Below are positions 7,363 through 15,161 of a stretch of 64,000 nucleotides of DNA, piece by piece. Position 1 is the first letter of the stretch. The number at the start of each line of letters is the position of its first letter. The DNA is from Tatumella terrea (GTDB lineage: Bacteria > Pseudomonadota > Gammaproteobacteria > Enterobacterales > Enterobacteriaceae). The stretch spans positions 120,604-184,603 of the forward strand of contig NZ_BAAAFX010000011.1 in the NCBI RefSeq assembly GCF_039523755.1, given 5' to 3'. A model generated the notes under the pieces. It ran no database searches. It was given only the letters and a program-made list of their open reading frames with translations, and was not told where the DNA came from. The translations under genes and the position numbers were made by a program.

Positions 7363-7920
7363 ATGCGGGTGATCACTCTGGCCGGGAGTCCCCGGTTTCC
7401 ATCACGCTCCACGTCTTTACTGACATACAGCCAGCATATTCTGGAATCGCACGGGGTTGAGGTGATCCCGTGGAATATTCAGCATTTTGAGCCGGATGAC
7501 CTGATTCAGGCACGGTTTGATGCGCCGGCAATGACGCTGTTCAAAGAAGATCTGGCCAGCGCCAGCGGTATTATTATCGCCACGCCAGTGTATAAGGCGT
7601 CTTATTCCGGTGTTCTGAAGACGGTACTGGATTTGCTACCGGAACGTGCCCTGGAGAATAAAGTGGTACTTCCTCTGGCCACCGCGGGCAGCCAGGCACA
7701 TATGCTGGCGATTGATTACGCCCTGAAACCGGTACTGAGTACATTGAAAGCACGGGATATCTTGCAGGGCGTCTTTGCCGATGACAGTCAGGTCATCCAG
7801 GACGGGCCTCAGGCACGGATAGCTGACATGATTACCGGGCGACTTAATAAAGAACTGGAGACTTTCCTGCAGGCTATCCGCCGGCTAAAGGCCCCGGTGC
7901 CGGCGGCACTGGTCAGCTGA
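7363..7920 (+). CDS. ssuE: SsuE-like NADPH-dependent FMN reductase
   Basis: A 185-residue flavodoxin-like reductase. MRVITLAGSPRFPSRS, ATPVYKASYSGVLKTVLDLLPERAL and LPLATAGSQAHMLAIDYALKPVLS match E. coli SsuE nearly word for word. SsuE supplies reduced FMN to the alkanesulfonate monooxygenase SsuD. No ssuD, ssuA, ssuB or ssuC is adjacent, and no other sulfonate gene is in the window, so this copy is either displaced from its operon or serves another flavin-dependent enzyme. The pi-helix YSG segment typical of two-component reductases is present. Start ATG at 7363 with GAAGGGG upstream. Name confidence is high at family level and moderate for the in vivo role. Confidence 0.85.
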   Translation: MRVITLAGSPRFPSRSTSLLTYSQHILESHGVEVIPWNIQHFEPDDLIQARFDAPAMTLFKEDLASASGIIIATPVYKASYSGVLKTVLDLLPERALENKVVLPLATAGSQAHMLAIDYALKPVLSTLKARDILQGVFADDSQVIQDGPQARIADMITGRLNKELETFLQAIRRLKAPVPAALVS

Positions 7921-7926
7921 TCATTC

Positions 7927-7956
7927 TGCCGGACGATGATAAAATACCGTCCGGCA
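7927..7956 (+). terminator. Probable ssuE terminator
   Basis: TGCCGGACG/CGTCCGGCA, a perfect 9-bp stem with a 12-nt AT-rich loop, followed by TTCTGTT. It lies 7 nt after the ssuE stop. Confidence 0.55.
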
Positions 7957-8154
7957 TTCTGTTACCTCCGTCTCCCACCCCGGTGTCACCTGAAATGATG
8001 GCCCGTTTTTTCATTCATTTGTGTAAAAATGGCGATTCAGATACAGCGGACTGGCGTATTGAACAGAATCCGATAACAATATGCTGTACACTTTGCATCC
8101 GGGTCTGTCCCGGATGCTGCATTTTCGCTGTTGCTACGTTTTGGAAATCTGAGT

Positions 8155-8817
8155 ATGTCTGACGCTTTCGAAAGAAAACCACTGCCGCTGCCGGGTGGTC
8201 ATAATAAAGTTTTACTGCACTCCTGCTGTGCGCCATGTTCAGGGGAAGTGATGGAAGCCATGCTGGCTTCGGGAATTGAGTACACCATCTTTTTCTACAA
8301 TCCGAATATTCATCCGCTGAAAGAGTATGAACTGCGTAAAGAAGAAAATATTCGTTTTGCAGAGAAGTTCGGCGTACCTTTTGTCGATGCTGACTATGAT
8401 CGCGACAACTGGTTTGAGCGGGCGAAAGGCATGGAATGGTCTCCGGAGCGCGGAGAGCGTTGCACTATGTGCTTTGATATGCGCTTTGAACGTACGGCGC
8501 TGTATGCCCATGAAAATGGCTTTCCGGTGATCACTTCGTCACTGGGCATTTCCCGCTGGAAAGACATGAAACAGATTAATGATTGTGGCGTTCGTGCTGC
8601 CGCGAATTATCCTGAAATGATGTATTGGGAATTCAACTGGCGTAAAGGCGGCGGTTCCGCGCGGATGATCGAGATAAGCAAGCGTGAGCGCTTTTACCAG
8701 CAGGAATATTGCGGCTGTATCTACTCGTTACGTGATACCAACCGCCATCGGGTCGCGACAGGCCGTGAACGTATTACGATTGGTGTACAGTATTACGAAC
8801 CCGAAGATAATAAATAA
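8155..8817 (+). CDS. queH: Epoxyqueuosine reductase QueH
   Basis: A 220-residue protein of the QueH (DUF208) family, which converts epoxyqueuosine to queuosine in tRNA. The conserved cysteines are in place: HSCCAPCSG (Cys24, Cys25, Cys28), ERCTMCFDMR (Cys103, Cys106) and EYCGCIYS (Cys186, Cys188), which in this family hold an iron-sulfur cluster and an adjacent metal. RYDRDNW-like YDRDNWFERAKG and TSSLGISRWKDMKQIN are further family blocks. The upstream ATG at 8131 would add eight residues; ATG 8155 (MSDAFERK) is preferred on family length. QueH is the non-homologous alternative to the cobalamin-dependent QueG of E. coli. A queuosine-precursor transporter (yhhQ) lies 4 kb away. Confidence 0.92.
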   Translation: MSDAFERKPLPLPGGHNKVLLHSCCAPCSGEVMEAMLASGIEYTIFFYNPNIHPLKEYELRKEENIRFAEKFGVPFVDADYDRDNWFERAKGMEWSPERGERCTMCFDMRFERTALYAHENGFPVITSSLGISRWKDMKQINDCGVRAAANYPEMMYWEFNWRKGGGSARMIEISKRERFYQQEYCGCIYSLRDTNRHRVATGRERITIGVQYYEPEDNK

Positions 8818-8834
8818 TCACGGGTTACCCCTGC

Positions 8835-8862
8835 AAAAAAGGCGTCCAAAGGACGCCTTTTT
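8835..8862. terminator. Bidirectional terminator between queH and hemB
   Basis: AAAAAA-GGCGTCC-AAA-GGACGCC-TTTTT. A perfect 7-bp stem flanked by an A-run and a T-run, placed between convergent genes. Confidence 0.9.
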
Positions 8863-8900
8863 ACCTGAGAAGCGTAGCCAGTCTCCCCGGATGTGTAACG

Positions 8901-9884
8901 TTAGCGGGTCAGAATTTTTTTCTCGGCCAAATCCAGCGCAAAATAGCTCAGGATAATATCTGCACCGGCACGTTTGATGGCACCCAGACTCTCCAGTACC
9001 ACATTCTGTTCATCAATGGCGCCCGCCTGAGCCGCGAATTTGATCATCGCATATTCACCACTGACCTGATAAGCCGCCAGAGGCAGGTCTGTGCGTTCAC
9101 GGATATCCCGGATGACGTCCAGATAAGGGCCTGCCGGTTTTACCATCAACGCGTCTGCACCTTCTGCCTCATCCAGTAAGGATTCACGGATAGCTTCGCG
9201 ACGGTTCATCGGGTTCATCTGATAGGTTTTACGATCGCCTTTCAGCGCGGTACCGGCGGCTTCACGGAACGGACCATAGAAGGAGGACGCAAATTTTGTC
9301 GAATAAGACATAATCGCGGTGTCCGTAAATCCGGCCGCATCCAGTGCCAGCCGAATCGCTTTCACCTGTCCGTCCATTGCCGCGGAGGGTGCGATAAAAT
9401 CAGCCCCGGCACGGGCAGCGGCCACGGCCTGCTTACCAAGATTGTGAAGCGTCTGATCATTGTGTACCGCTCCGTCGCAGATCACACCGCAGTGACCATG
9501 GGAGGTGTACTCACAGAAACAGGTATCTGACATGACGATCATTTCCGGCACCGTCTCTTTACAGATCCGGGACATCCGTGAGACCAGCCCGTTTTCGGCC
9601 CAACTGTCGCTCCCGGTATCATCCAGATGGTGTGAGATACCGAAAGTCATTACTGAACGGATACCCGCGTTAGCGATACGTTCAATTTCGTAAGCCAGTC
9701 GTTTTTCAGGGATACGTACCACACCAGGCATTGCGTTGATTGCCTGATAGTCATCCAGCCCTTCCTCAACGAAGATAGGCAGGACAAGATCATTCAGGCT
9801 CAGGGAAGTTTCTTTGAATAGTTCACGGACGGAGGCGTTTTTACGCAGTCTTCTCGGACGCTGTACAATAGAAAAGTCGGACAT
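8901..9884 (-). CDS. hemB: Delta-aminolevulinic acid dehydratase (porphobilinogen synthase)
   Basis: A 327-residue HemB that condenses two 5-aminolevulinate molecules to porphobilinogen in haem synthesis. The zinc site is visible as DTCFCEYTSHGHC (Cys122, Cys124, Cys132), and the two Schiff-base lysines as Lys197 (SYSTKFASSFYGPF) and Lys249 (LMVKPAG). MNPMNRREAIRE and YQVSGEYAMIKFAA are invariant blocks. Length is three residues above E. coli HemB (324 aa). It is convergent with queH and shares a bidirectional terminator; proP lies upstream on the same strand, separated by 126 nt. Confidence 0.98.
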   Translation of the reverse strand: MSDFSIVQRPRRLRKNASVRELFKETSLSLNDLVLPIFVEEGLDDYQAINAMPGVVRIPEKRLAYEIERIANAGIRSVMTFGISHHLDDTGSDSWAENGLVSRMSRICKETVPEMIVMSDTCFCEYTSHGHCGVICDGAVHNDQTLHNLGKQAVAAARAGADFIAPSAAMDGQVKAIRLALDAAGFTDTAIMSYSTKFASSFYGPFREAAGTALKGDRKTYQMNPMNRREAIRESLLDEAEGADALMVKPAGPYLDVIRDIRERTDLPLAAYQVSGEYAMIKFAAQAGAIDEQNVVLESLGAIKRAGADIILSYFALDLAEKKILTR

Positions 9885-9973
9885 TTTTCACTCTGCACTG
9901 ATTAGAAATGTTGATTCAGTGTACTCCTTTTATCACGGCGGGACGATGCTCTGTGTGCCAATTGCTTGGCAAA

Positions 9974-10001
9974 CCTCCCCTCAGCACACTGCCGGGGGAG
10001 G
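9974..10001 (-). terminator. Probable proP terminator
   Basis: Read on the minus strand, CCTCCCC and GGGGAGG form a 7-bp stem with a 14-nt loop followed by TTTG. It lies just past the proP stop. Confidence 0.5.
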
Positions 10002-10010
10002 AAATATACA

Positions 10011-11516
10011 TTATTCGTTAATATCCGGATGCTGCTGAACCAGATTTTTACGTTTGGCCTCCAGACGTGCGATTTCTTCGTCGATATCTTCGATTTTATG
10101 CTCGATATTATCGTGGTGCTCCTGAAGAATTTCCCGCGCCTCTTCCAGGTCAGAGGCGGCCGGGGTGGCGCCGCTTAGCGGTTTGTTTGCCGTTTCTTTC
10201 ATAAAGATCCCGGTGAATAATCCGATCACGGCAATGACCATCAGATAGTAAGCCGGCATCATCAGGTTATTACTCGCCTCGACCAGCCAGGCGGCGAGGG
10301 TGGGCGTCAGACCGGCAATTAATATAGAAATATTAAAAGCGCTTGCCAGAGCACTGTAACGGATTTGGGTCGGGAACATCGCCGGCAGGGTGGAAGCCAT
10401 GACCCCGGTAAAGGCGTTGAGGATCACCGCCAGTATCAGTAAACCCGCAAAAATCAGGCCCAGAACATTACTGGTGATCAGCATAAATGCCGGGATGGCG
10501 CAGATGAACAGCGCAATACTGCCAATAATCACGAACGGACGACGTCCGAAACGGTCACTGAGCATACCCATCACGGGCTGAACAAACAGCATACCGATCA
10601 TAATCGCAATAATAATCAGCACACCGTGGTCTTCGGAATAGTGCAGATTATGTGACAGGTAGCTCGGCATGTAGGTCAGCAACATGTAATAGGTCACATT
10701 TGTGGATATGACCAGTCCTACGCAGGCGAGCAGACTTTTCCAGTGCCGGACCGCAATAGACTTAAAGGAAACCTTAGGACCATCACGCAGGCCTTCACGG
10801 TCTCCCTGTTCCAGTTTTTCCACATGCTGGCGGAATGCCGGCGTCTCTTCCAGGGCATGGCGCAGATATAACCCGATAACCCCCAGCGGCAGCGCCAGAA
10901 AGAAAGGCAAACGCCAGCCCCATTCTGTGAATCGCTCGTCACCGATAATGGCAGAAATTAATACCACGACACCGGCCCCGAGGATAAACCCGATGATAGA
11001 ACCGAAATCCAGCCAGCTCCCCATAAAGCCACGCTTACGATCCGGGGAGTATTCTGCAACAAAGATAGAGGCACCGGTGTATTCACCCCCGACAGAGAAG
11101 CCCTGCGCCATTTTTGCCAGCAGCAGCAGGATGGGTGCCCAGATCCCTATCGAGGCATAAGAGGGGATCAGACCGATACAGAAGGTACTGACAGACATGA
11201 TAACAATGGTCACTGACAGAATTTTTTGCCGGCCAAACTTATCTCCCAGCATACCGAAAAATAATCCCCCTAACGGGCGGATAAGGAATGGTACCGAGAA
11301 CGTGGCGAGAGCTGCAATCATCTGAATGCCGGGTGATGCGGAAGGGAAAAAGACTTTTCCTAAGGCATAGGCGACGAATCCGTAAACCCCGAAATCGAAC
11401 CACTCCATAGCATTCCCCAGCGATGCAGCCGTAATTGCTTTACGTAGCCGGGTGTCATCAATAATGGTGACGTCATCAATCCCGATGGGTTTTATACGCT
11501 TCCTACGTAATTTCAT
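10011..11516 (-). CDS. proP: Osmosensing proline/glycine betaine-proton symporter ProP
   Basis: A 501-residue major facilitator superfamily permease with 12 predicted membrane segments, nearly identical to E. coli ProP (500 aa). TAASLGNAMEWFDFGVYGF, the loop motif GDKFGRQKIL and SDRFGRRPF are visible. The C-terminus ends in an antiparallel coiled coil of charged heptads (EEAREILQEHHDNIEHKIED and following), the element that tunes the osmolality at which E. coli ProP activates. The frame is open 28 codons further upstream, but MKLRRKRIKP at 11516 aligns with the family start. A 385-nt gene-free region lies upstream. E. coli proP is controlled by CRP, Fis and RpoS; I could not assign those sites here. 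Confidence 0.97.
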   Translation of the reverse strand: MKLRRKRIKPIGIDDVTIIDDTRLRKAITAASLGNAMEWFDFGVYGFVAYALGKVFFPSASPGIQMIAALATFSVPFLIRPLGGLFFGMLGDKFGRQKILSVTIVIMSVSTFCIGLIPSYASIGIWAPILLLLAKMAQGFSVGGEYTGASIFVAEYSPDRKRGFMGSWLDFGSIIGFILGAGVVVLISAIIGDERFTEWGWRLPFFLALPLGVIGLYLRHALEETPAFRQHVEKLEQGDREGLRDGPKVSFKSIAVRHWKSLLACVGLVISTNVTYYMLLTYMPSYLSHNLHYSEDHGVLIIIAIMIGMLFVQPVMGMLSDRFGRRPFVIIGSIALFICAIPAFMLITSNVLGLIFAGLLILAVILNAFTGVMASTLPAMFPTQIRYSALASAFNISILIAGLTPTLAAWLVEASNNLMMPAYYLMVIAVIGLFTGIFMKETANKPLSGATPAASDLEEAREILQEHHDNIEHKIEDIDEEIARLEAKRKNLVQQHPDINE

Positions 11517-11901
11517 ATGCATACCTGTATTTTGTTCATAAACGGTCAGGAAGGTCGCCCGGCGATGAGTGTAAGTAAATATTACCGGGGCAGTAAGCAT
11601 AATGGCTACTCAGCATTTCGGCGCATCCTGGCGGACAATAAAACCGCAGAGCGGTTATTGTCATGCGGCCATAAGTATAACTTTAATTTATGGCGGAAGT
11701 CATGGGTGGTCAGAAAACAGGCAGCACGTGTCTGACGGATTCCGGCACCGGACGCACGAAAGACTTTCTTTATTTTATGATTAATAAGGTTTTATTTTTT
11801 TATGCAGGCGGGGTGGGGCGGGGAGTTTAGCGATAGTCCGACAGGGTTAAGGGTGTTTATCACGCTTTGCCATAAGAAAACGTGATAAACACGGGGAAGG
11901 A
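11517..11901. other. 385-nt gene-free region upstream of proP
   Basis: It holds the proP promoter region (minus strand) and the 3' flank of dcrB. The only strong structure is the long inverted repeat at 11853-11892. Open frames of 60-72 codons on the plus strand have no good ribosome-binding site and no recognisable product. Confidence 0.6.
11853..11892. repeat. Perfect 12-bp inverted repeat with 16-nt spacer
   Basis: GTGTTTATCACG at 11853-11864 and CGTGATAAACAC at 11881-11892. It lies 10 nt beyond the dcrB stop on the minus strand. Neither side has a T-run, so it is not a standard intrinsic terminator; it may stabilise the dcrB 3' end or be a protein-binding dyad. Confidence 0.6.
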
Positions 11902-12459
11902 TCAGTTAAGGGTGATGGTCTTAACAATATCCTCAGCCGTCGTCTGCGACTGTGCCTGATTATCGGCCGGTAATGAAATCTGCAGAGTCACCAGTTGACC
12001 GCCGACTTTAGTCATGACGACCGTAGACCAGTTAGTCTGATTTTTCGCAGAAATTACCGTATCGAGTTGCTGTGCCGGCTGACCACTCAGAGTGATCGCT
12101 TTATCAGACACCACCTGTAACTGTGGATCGCGGTTACGTTGCTGCTCTTCCAGGCGCTGTGTCAGTACGTCCAGTCCGTCACTGGTTTGGGAACCGACGA
12201 TCACGATAACCGCCTGCTGGCCATTACTGTTGGCATACACGTGCATATTGTTGGTCGTTGTACCCAGCTTACCTGTCTGATCTGTCATACCTGACGGCAG
12301 GGTAAAACTGAGTTTGCCTGCTGGCAGAGTAATGGTTTGTGCTGCCTGCTGTGAAGCTGCCGCACTATGATTGTCAGAGGTATCGTCTTTCTTCTGGTCA
12401 CAGGCGGCCAGGCCGATGACCAGCAATCCGACACTGAGATATCTGATAAATTTACGCAT
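11902..12459 (-). CDS. dcrB: Lipoprotein DcrB
   Basis: A 185-residue protein with a lipoprotein signal: hydrophobic LSVGLLVIGLAAC with the lipobox Cys at residue 20, followed by DQ, which predicts retention in the inner membrane. The body (GKLSFTLPSGMTDQTGKLGT, NNMHVYANSNGQQAVIVIVG, QQRNRDPQLQVVSDKAI, QTTAEDIVKTI) matches E. coli DcrB, which is needed for phage C1/C6 infection and for envelope lipoprotein homeostasis. A polar Ser/Gln-rich linker occupies about residues 22-45. It is followed upstream by yhhQ on the same strand with a 121-nt gap. Confidence 0.92.
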   Translation of the reverse strand: MRKFIRYLSVGLLVIGLAACDQKKDDTSDNHSAAASQQAAQTITLPAGKLSFTLPSGMTDQTGKLGTTTNNMHVYANSNGQQAVIVIVGSQTSDGLDVLTQRLEEQQRNRDPQLQVVSDKAITLSGQPAQQLDTVISAKNQTNWSTVVMTKVGGQLVTLQISLPADNQAQSQTTAEDIVKTITLN

Positions 12460-12580
12460 CTGAATTCCTTTTAATAGTCCACATCAGTGATCACAACGAA
12501 AACGGAAAAGAAAATCAATCTGTTGTTTGTCACCAAATCTTAGCTGCTCTTATGACCAGGGTCATTCAGCATCGGCTGAA

Positions 12581-13237
12581 TCATGCCGTTTTGCCTTGCA
12601 TATTTCCGGAAAGCTTTTTTAGCAGGGTATTCAATAGGATACCATAGGCAGGCAGGAAGAATACCATACAAATCAGTATCTTATAGCTATAGTCGGCCAA
12701 CGCGATTTCGACCCAGTGTTGAGCCATAAACAGATCGCTGCTGTGGTAAAAGGCGATAGAGAAAAAAGCGAAGGTATCGCTGATATTACCGAAAAACATC
12801 GCAGCCGCCGGGGCCAGCCACCAGCGGGAAAGCCGACGCAGACGGTCGAACACATGAATATCCAGCAACTGACCCAGGACATAAGCCATAAAGCTGGCCA
12901 GGGCTATGCGGGCAACGACGATATTCAGATGTTGCAGCGCATCACAGCCCTGCCAGCTTCCCTGATAAAACAGGCAAGAGATCAGGTAGGAAATCAGCAG
13001 TGAGGGCAGCATTGCCAGGAAAATAATGCGCCTGGCCAACGGAGCACCGAAGATCCTTACCGTCAGATCGGTGGCAAGAAAGATAAACGGAAAACTGAAC
13101 GCTCCCCAGGTGGTATGAAACCCGAAGATATTTACAGGCAACTGCACCAGGTAATTACTGGAAGTAATAATGAGTAAATGAAAAACCGATAATACAATGC
13201 GCGCACGCAGACGCTGGCGGGAATTAAACGCAATCAT
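12581..13237 (-). CDS. yhhQ: Queuosine precursor (preQ0/preQ1) transporter YhhQ
   Basis: A 218-residue integral membrane protein of the COG1738/VUT family with about six membrane segments. FLATDLTVRIFGAPLARRIIF, SFMAYVLGQLLDIHVFDRLRR and FFGNISDTFAFFSIAFY are characteristic of E. coli YhhQ, which imports 7-cyano-7-deazaguanine for queuosine synthesis. Immediately upstream of the ATG lies a compact sequence with the layout of a preQ1-I riboswitch, so expression is probably repressed when precursor is plentiful. A queuosine maturation gene, queH, lies nearby. Confidence 0.93.
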   Translation of the reverse strand: MIAFNSRQRLRARIVLSVFHLLIITSSNYLVQLPVNIFGFHTTWGAFSFPFIFLATDLTVRIFGAPLARRIIFLAMLPSLLISYLISCLFYQGSWQGCDALQHLNIVVARIALASFMAYVLGQLLDIHVFDRLRRLSRWWLAPAAAMFFGNISDTFAFFSIAFYHSSDLFMAQHWVEIALADYSYKILICMVFFLPAYGILLNTLLKKLSGNMQGKTA

Positions 13238-13243
13238 GTCAGA

Positions 13244-13272
13244 CCTTTTTAAGTGGGGGTGAGGGAACCCAT
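13244..13272 (-). promoter_or_regulatory. Candidate preQ1-I riboswitch in the yhhQ leader
   Basis: On the minus strand the leader reads TGGGTTCCCTCACCCCCA and then CTTAAAAAGG, ending 7 nt before the yhhQ ATG. TGGG/CCCA can form stem P1, the CC of the loop can pair with the terminal GG to make the P2 pseudoknot, and the A-rich strand lies between them. This is the minimal preQ1-I (RF00522) architecture as I know it. The terminal AAGG is also the Shine-Dalgarno, so ligand binding would block translation. The gene function supports the assignment. No covariance search was possible. Confidence 0.65.
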
Positions 13273-13445
13273 TAATTCAATGATGAGTGTACCGATGAAC
13301 GATCGCTCATGGAACCGTGGCGGTGCCACAAGGCGGCGCATATTACCTGCTTAACCGGGTAATGCAAGGGGAAGGGGCGTCGGGAATTGTCTGTCCCTGT
13401 GACCGGAGGTAGAATAGTCCTCCGTAATAATAATCAGAGAACCCC

Positions 13446-13691
13446 ATGAGTGAGCTTTTTAGTCAGGCCAACCATACCCTGGATACGCTGGGTCTGCGCT
13501 GCCCCGAGCCGGTGATGCTGGTGCGTAAAACTATCCGTCATATGCAGGAAGGCGAAACCCTGCTCATCGTGGCGGATGATCCCGCGACCACACGCGATAT
13601 CCCGGGGTTCTGCCGCTTTATGGAGCATACGTTACTGGCGCAGGATACCGCGCAGTCACCGTTTCGCTATCTGCTCCGCAAGGGCGTCTAA
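13446..13691 (+). CDS. tusA: Sulfur carrier protein TusA
   Basis: An 81-residue protein with the TusA signature LGLRCPEPVMLVRKTIR; the active Cys19 sits in the CPxP motif. It takes sulfane sulfur from IscS and passes it to TusBCD for 2-thiouridine in tRNA, and influences molybdopterin and iron-sulfur sulfur flow. Length equals E. coli TusA (81 aa). RBS CAGAG lies 8 nt before the ATG. It is convergent with yhhN at 19 nt, with no obvious terminator between. Confidence 0.96.
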   Translation: MSELFSQANHTLDTLGLRCPEPVMLVRKTIRHMQEGETLLIVADDPATTRDIPGFCRFMEHTLLAQDTAQSPFRYLLRKGV

Positions 13692-13710
13692 TCACCCGGC
13701 TGACCGGAAG

Positions 13711-14340
13711 CTAAAAGACCCACAGCGAGCGGACTATCATAAAATGTCCGATAATAAATAATGCCTCGCAGATGGCGCGGTCTCCGGCGAAACGGCGACG
13801 GAAAAGGCTGACCAGTCCGCAAATATGTGCCAGTAACAGTAAATCTGCGCCCGCCATCAGAGATAACGTTTCATCGGTCTGATGGCTGAAATATTGCAAT
13901 GACGCAGCCCAGCACATCACCAGTGTCATCGTCAGCATTGTACATACCGGCCAGCGCAACTCTTCCAGCCGGCTCCAGATAATCCCCAATACGACGAGGC
14001 CGATGACCAGTAACGTCAGCGGTACCGGCCAGCAGACACCGAAAGAAATCCCGCGGGTCAGGTTAAGGGTATACAGCAAAGAAGAAAGGAACATCGCGCC
14101 AAAGGCATATAACAGTTGCCGGCGGGAAAGCATGGACAGCAGGCTGCCGGCCATCGCCGCGATCAACCCGGCGGGAATAAAGTAATCGACCACCGAACGG
14201 GTCGGTGCCTGCCAGGCCCAGGCCAGCATCAGTAAAAACGTCACCGGTTTGAACAACCAGCGTTGCCAGCGGGGCCCCCGGTAGGAAGCATCAATATAAA
14301 GCCAGCCGGAAAACAGCACTGCAAAAAATGACCAAAGCAT
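13711..14340 (-). CDS. yhhN: YhhN family membrane protein (lysoplasmalogenase-like)
   Basis: A 209-residue membrane protein with about seven hydrophobic segments, matching E. coli YhhN (208 aa) from MLWSFFAVLFSGWLYIDASYRGPRWQRWLFKP to the GHFMIVRSLW tail. The family is related to eukaryotic TMEM86 lysoplasmalogenases; enzymatic activity of enterobacterial members is not something I can confirm from sequence. The frame is open 27 codons further upstream, but ATG 14340 has AAGGAAG upstream and aligns with the family start. Confidence 0.88.
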   Translation of the reverse strand: MLWSFFAVLFSGWLYIDASYRGPRWQRWLFKPVTFLLMLAWAWQAPTRSVVDYFIPAGLIAAMAGSLLSMLSRRQLLYAFGAMFLSSLLYTLNLTRGISFGVCWPVPLTLLVIGLVVLGIIWSRLEELRWPVCTMLTMTLVMCWAASLQYFSHQTDETLSLMAGADLLLLAHICGLVSLFRRRFAGDRAICEALFIIGHFMIVRSLWVF

Positions 14341-14506
14341 ATTTTCTTCCTTAATCCTCTTTAAATCTGGCCGGGAGCGGAGAATACTGTGATGACTACG
14401 GCTCCGTTTCGCCACTGACATTGCTCAACGATTATTACTGTGATCGGCAAAAAATGCAGGCAAATGATGCGGATTTTTCAAAAAGCGATTTTGTAAGGAT
14501 GACCGG

Positions 14507-14866
14507 ATGACCAGACCGCCGCTGATTTTTATTATTGTCATTGTTGCCATTGCGTTGCTGGCCGGGCATCAGTTTTTCAGACAACGGGATGAAACCGCTA
14601 AAAATGATGCCTCCCCGGTCGTGACTCAGCAGGCGGTTATTGTCAGTAAGCGCGAATACCCTTCTCCGGACCGGCATTCCCGGCAACGTGAGGTGATCGC
14701 CGGCGAAACCCTCCGCTATGAGATCACCTTCCGTCGCGAGCCGGTAGGCGAAACCTTTACCGTGCCGGTGAACGAAGCGCAATATAATGACTGCATTCCC
14801 GGCACTACCGGGGCTTTACGTATGCAGGGAACGCGCTTTATCAGCTTCACGCCGGGGACGCATTAA
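14507..14866 (+). CDS. yhhM: DUF2500 family protein YhhM
   Basis: A 119-residue protein with one N-terminal membrane anchor (PPLIFIIVIVAIALLAGHQFF, from about residue 4) and a small soluble domain (VIVSKREYPSPDRHSRQ...LRYEITFRREPVGETFTVPVNEAQYNDCIPGTTGALRMQGTRFISF when read in pieces). The pattern matches E. coli YhhM, a DUF2500 protein of unknown function. It is convergent with yhhL. Nothing in the context suggests a function. Confidence 0.82.
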   Translation: MTRPPLIFIIVIVAIALLAGHQFFRQRDETAKNDASPVVTQQAVIVSKREYPSPDRHSRQREVIAGETLRYEITFRREPVGETFTVPVNEAQYNDCIPGTTGALRMQGTRFISFTPGTH

Positions 14867-14889
14867 TCCCCGACCGATCCTTAATGCAC

Positions 14890-15159
14890 TTATTTACCGG
14901 GGTAGTTTTTCTTCTGCCAGGAAAGCAGTTCGAATACCCCGAAAAAGAAGATTTTTAGCTGGGTATATCCGCTAAGTGCCGGGGCATCTTTGGTCTGTGT
15001 GGCACGCAGCAATACCAGCTGCAGGCCATGCATGACCACCATAAAAAATAATGCCACATCAATGAAATACTTCAGAGGCTTCGGTGCGGGATGAACAATA
15101 TTCATCAGCAAAAAAAGCCAGACGAAAACCATCAGGATACGTCCGCCAATGACCCACAT
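14890..15159 (-). CDS. yhhL: DUF1145 family membrane protein YhhL
   Basis: An 89-residue protein with two to three hydrophobic segments (ILMVFVWLFLLMNIVHP; LKYFIDVALFFMVVMHGLQL) and the C-terminal FFGVFELLSWQKK characteristic of DUF1145. It has the same length as E. coli YhhL. Its ATG lies 2 nt after the rsmD stop and its GGAG ribosome-binding site is inside the last rsmD codons, so it is translationally linked to rsmD. Function unknown. Confidence 0.85.
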   Translation of the reverse strand: MWVIGGRILMVFVWLFLLMNIVHPAPKPLKYFIDVALFFMVVMHGLQLVLLRATQTKDAPALSGYTQLKIFFFGVFELLSWQKKNYPGK

Positions 15160-15161
15160 AT

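Noticed and set aside
11517..11784. Two plus-strand open frames (72 and 60 codons) between proP and dcrB
   Set aside because: No good ribosome-binding site, no recognisable domain, unusual composition; likely chance openness in intergenic DNA.
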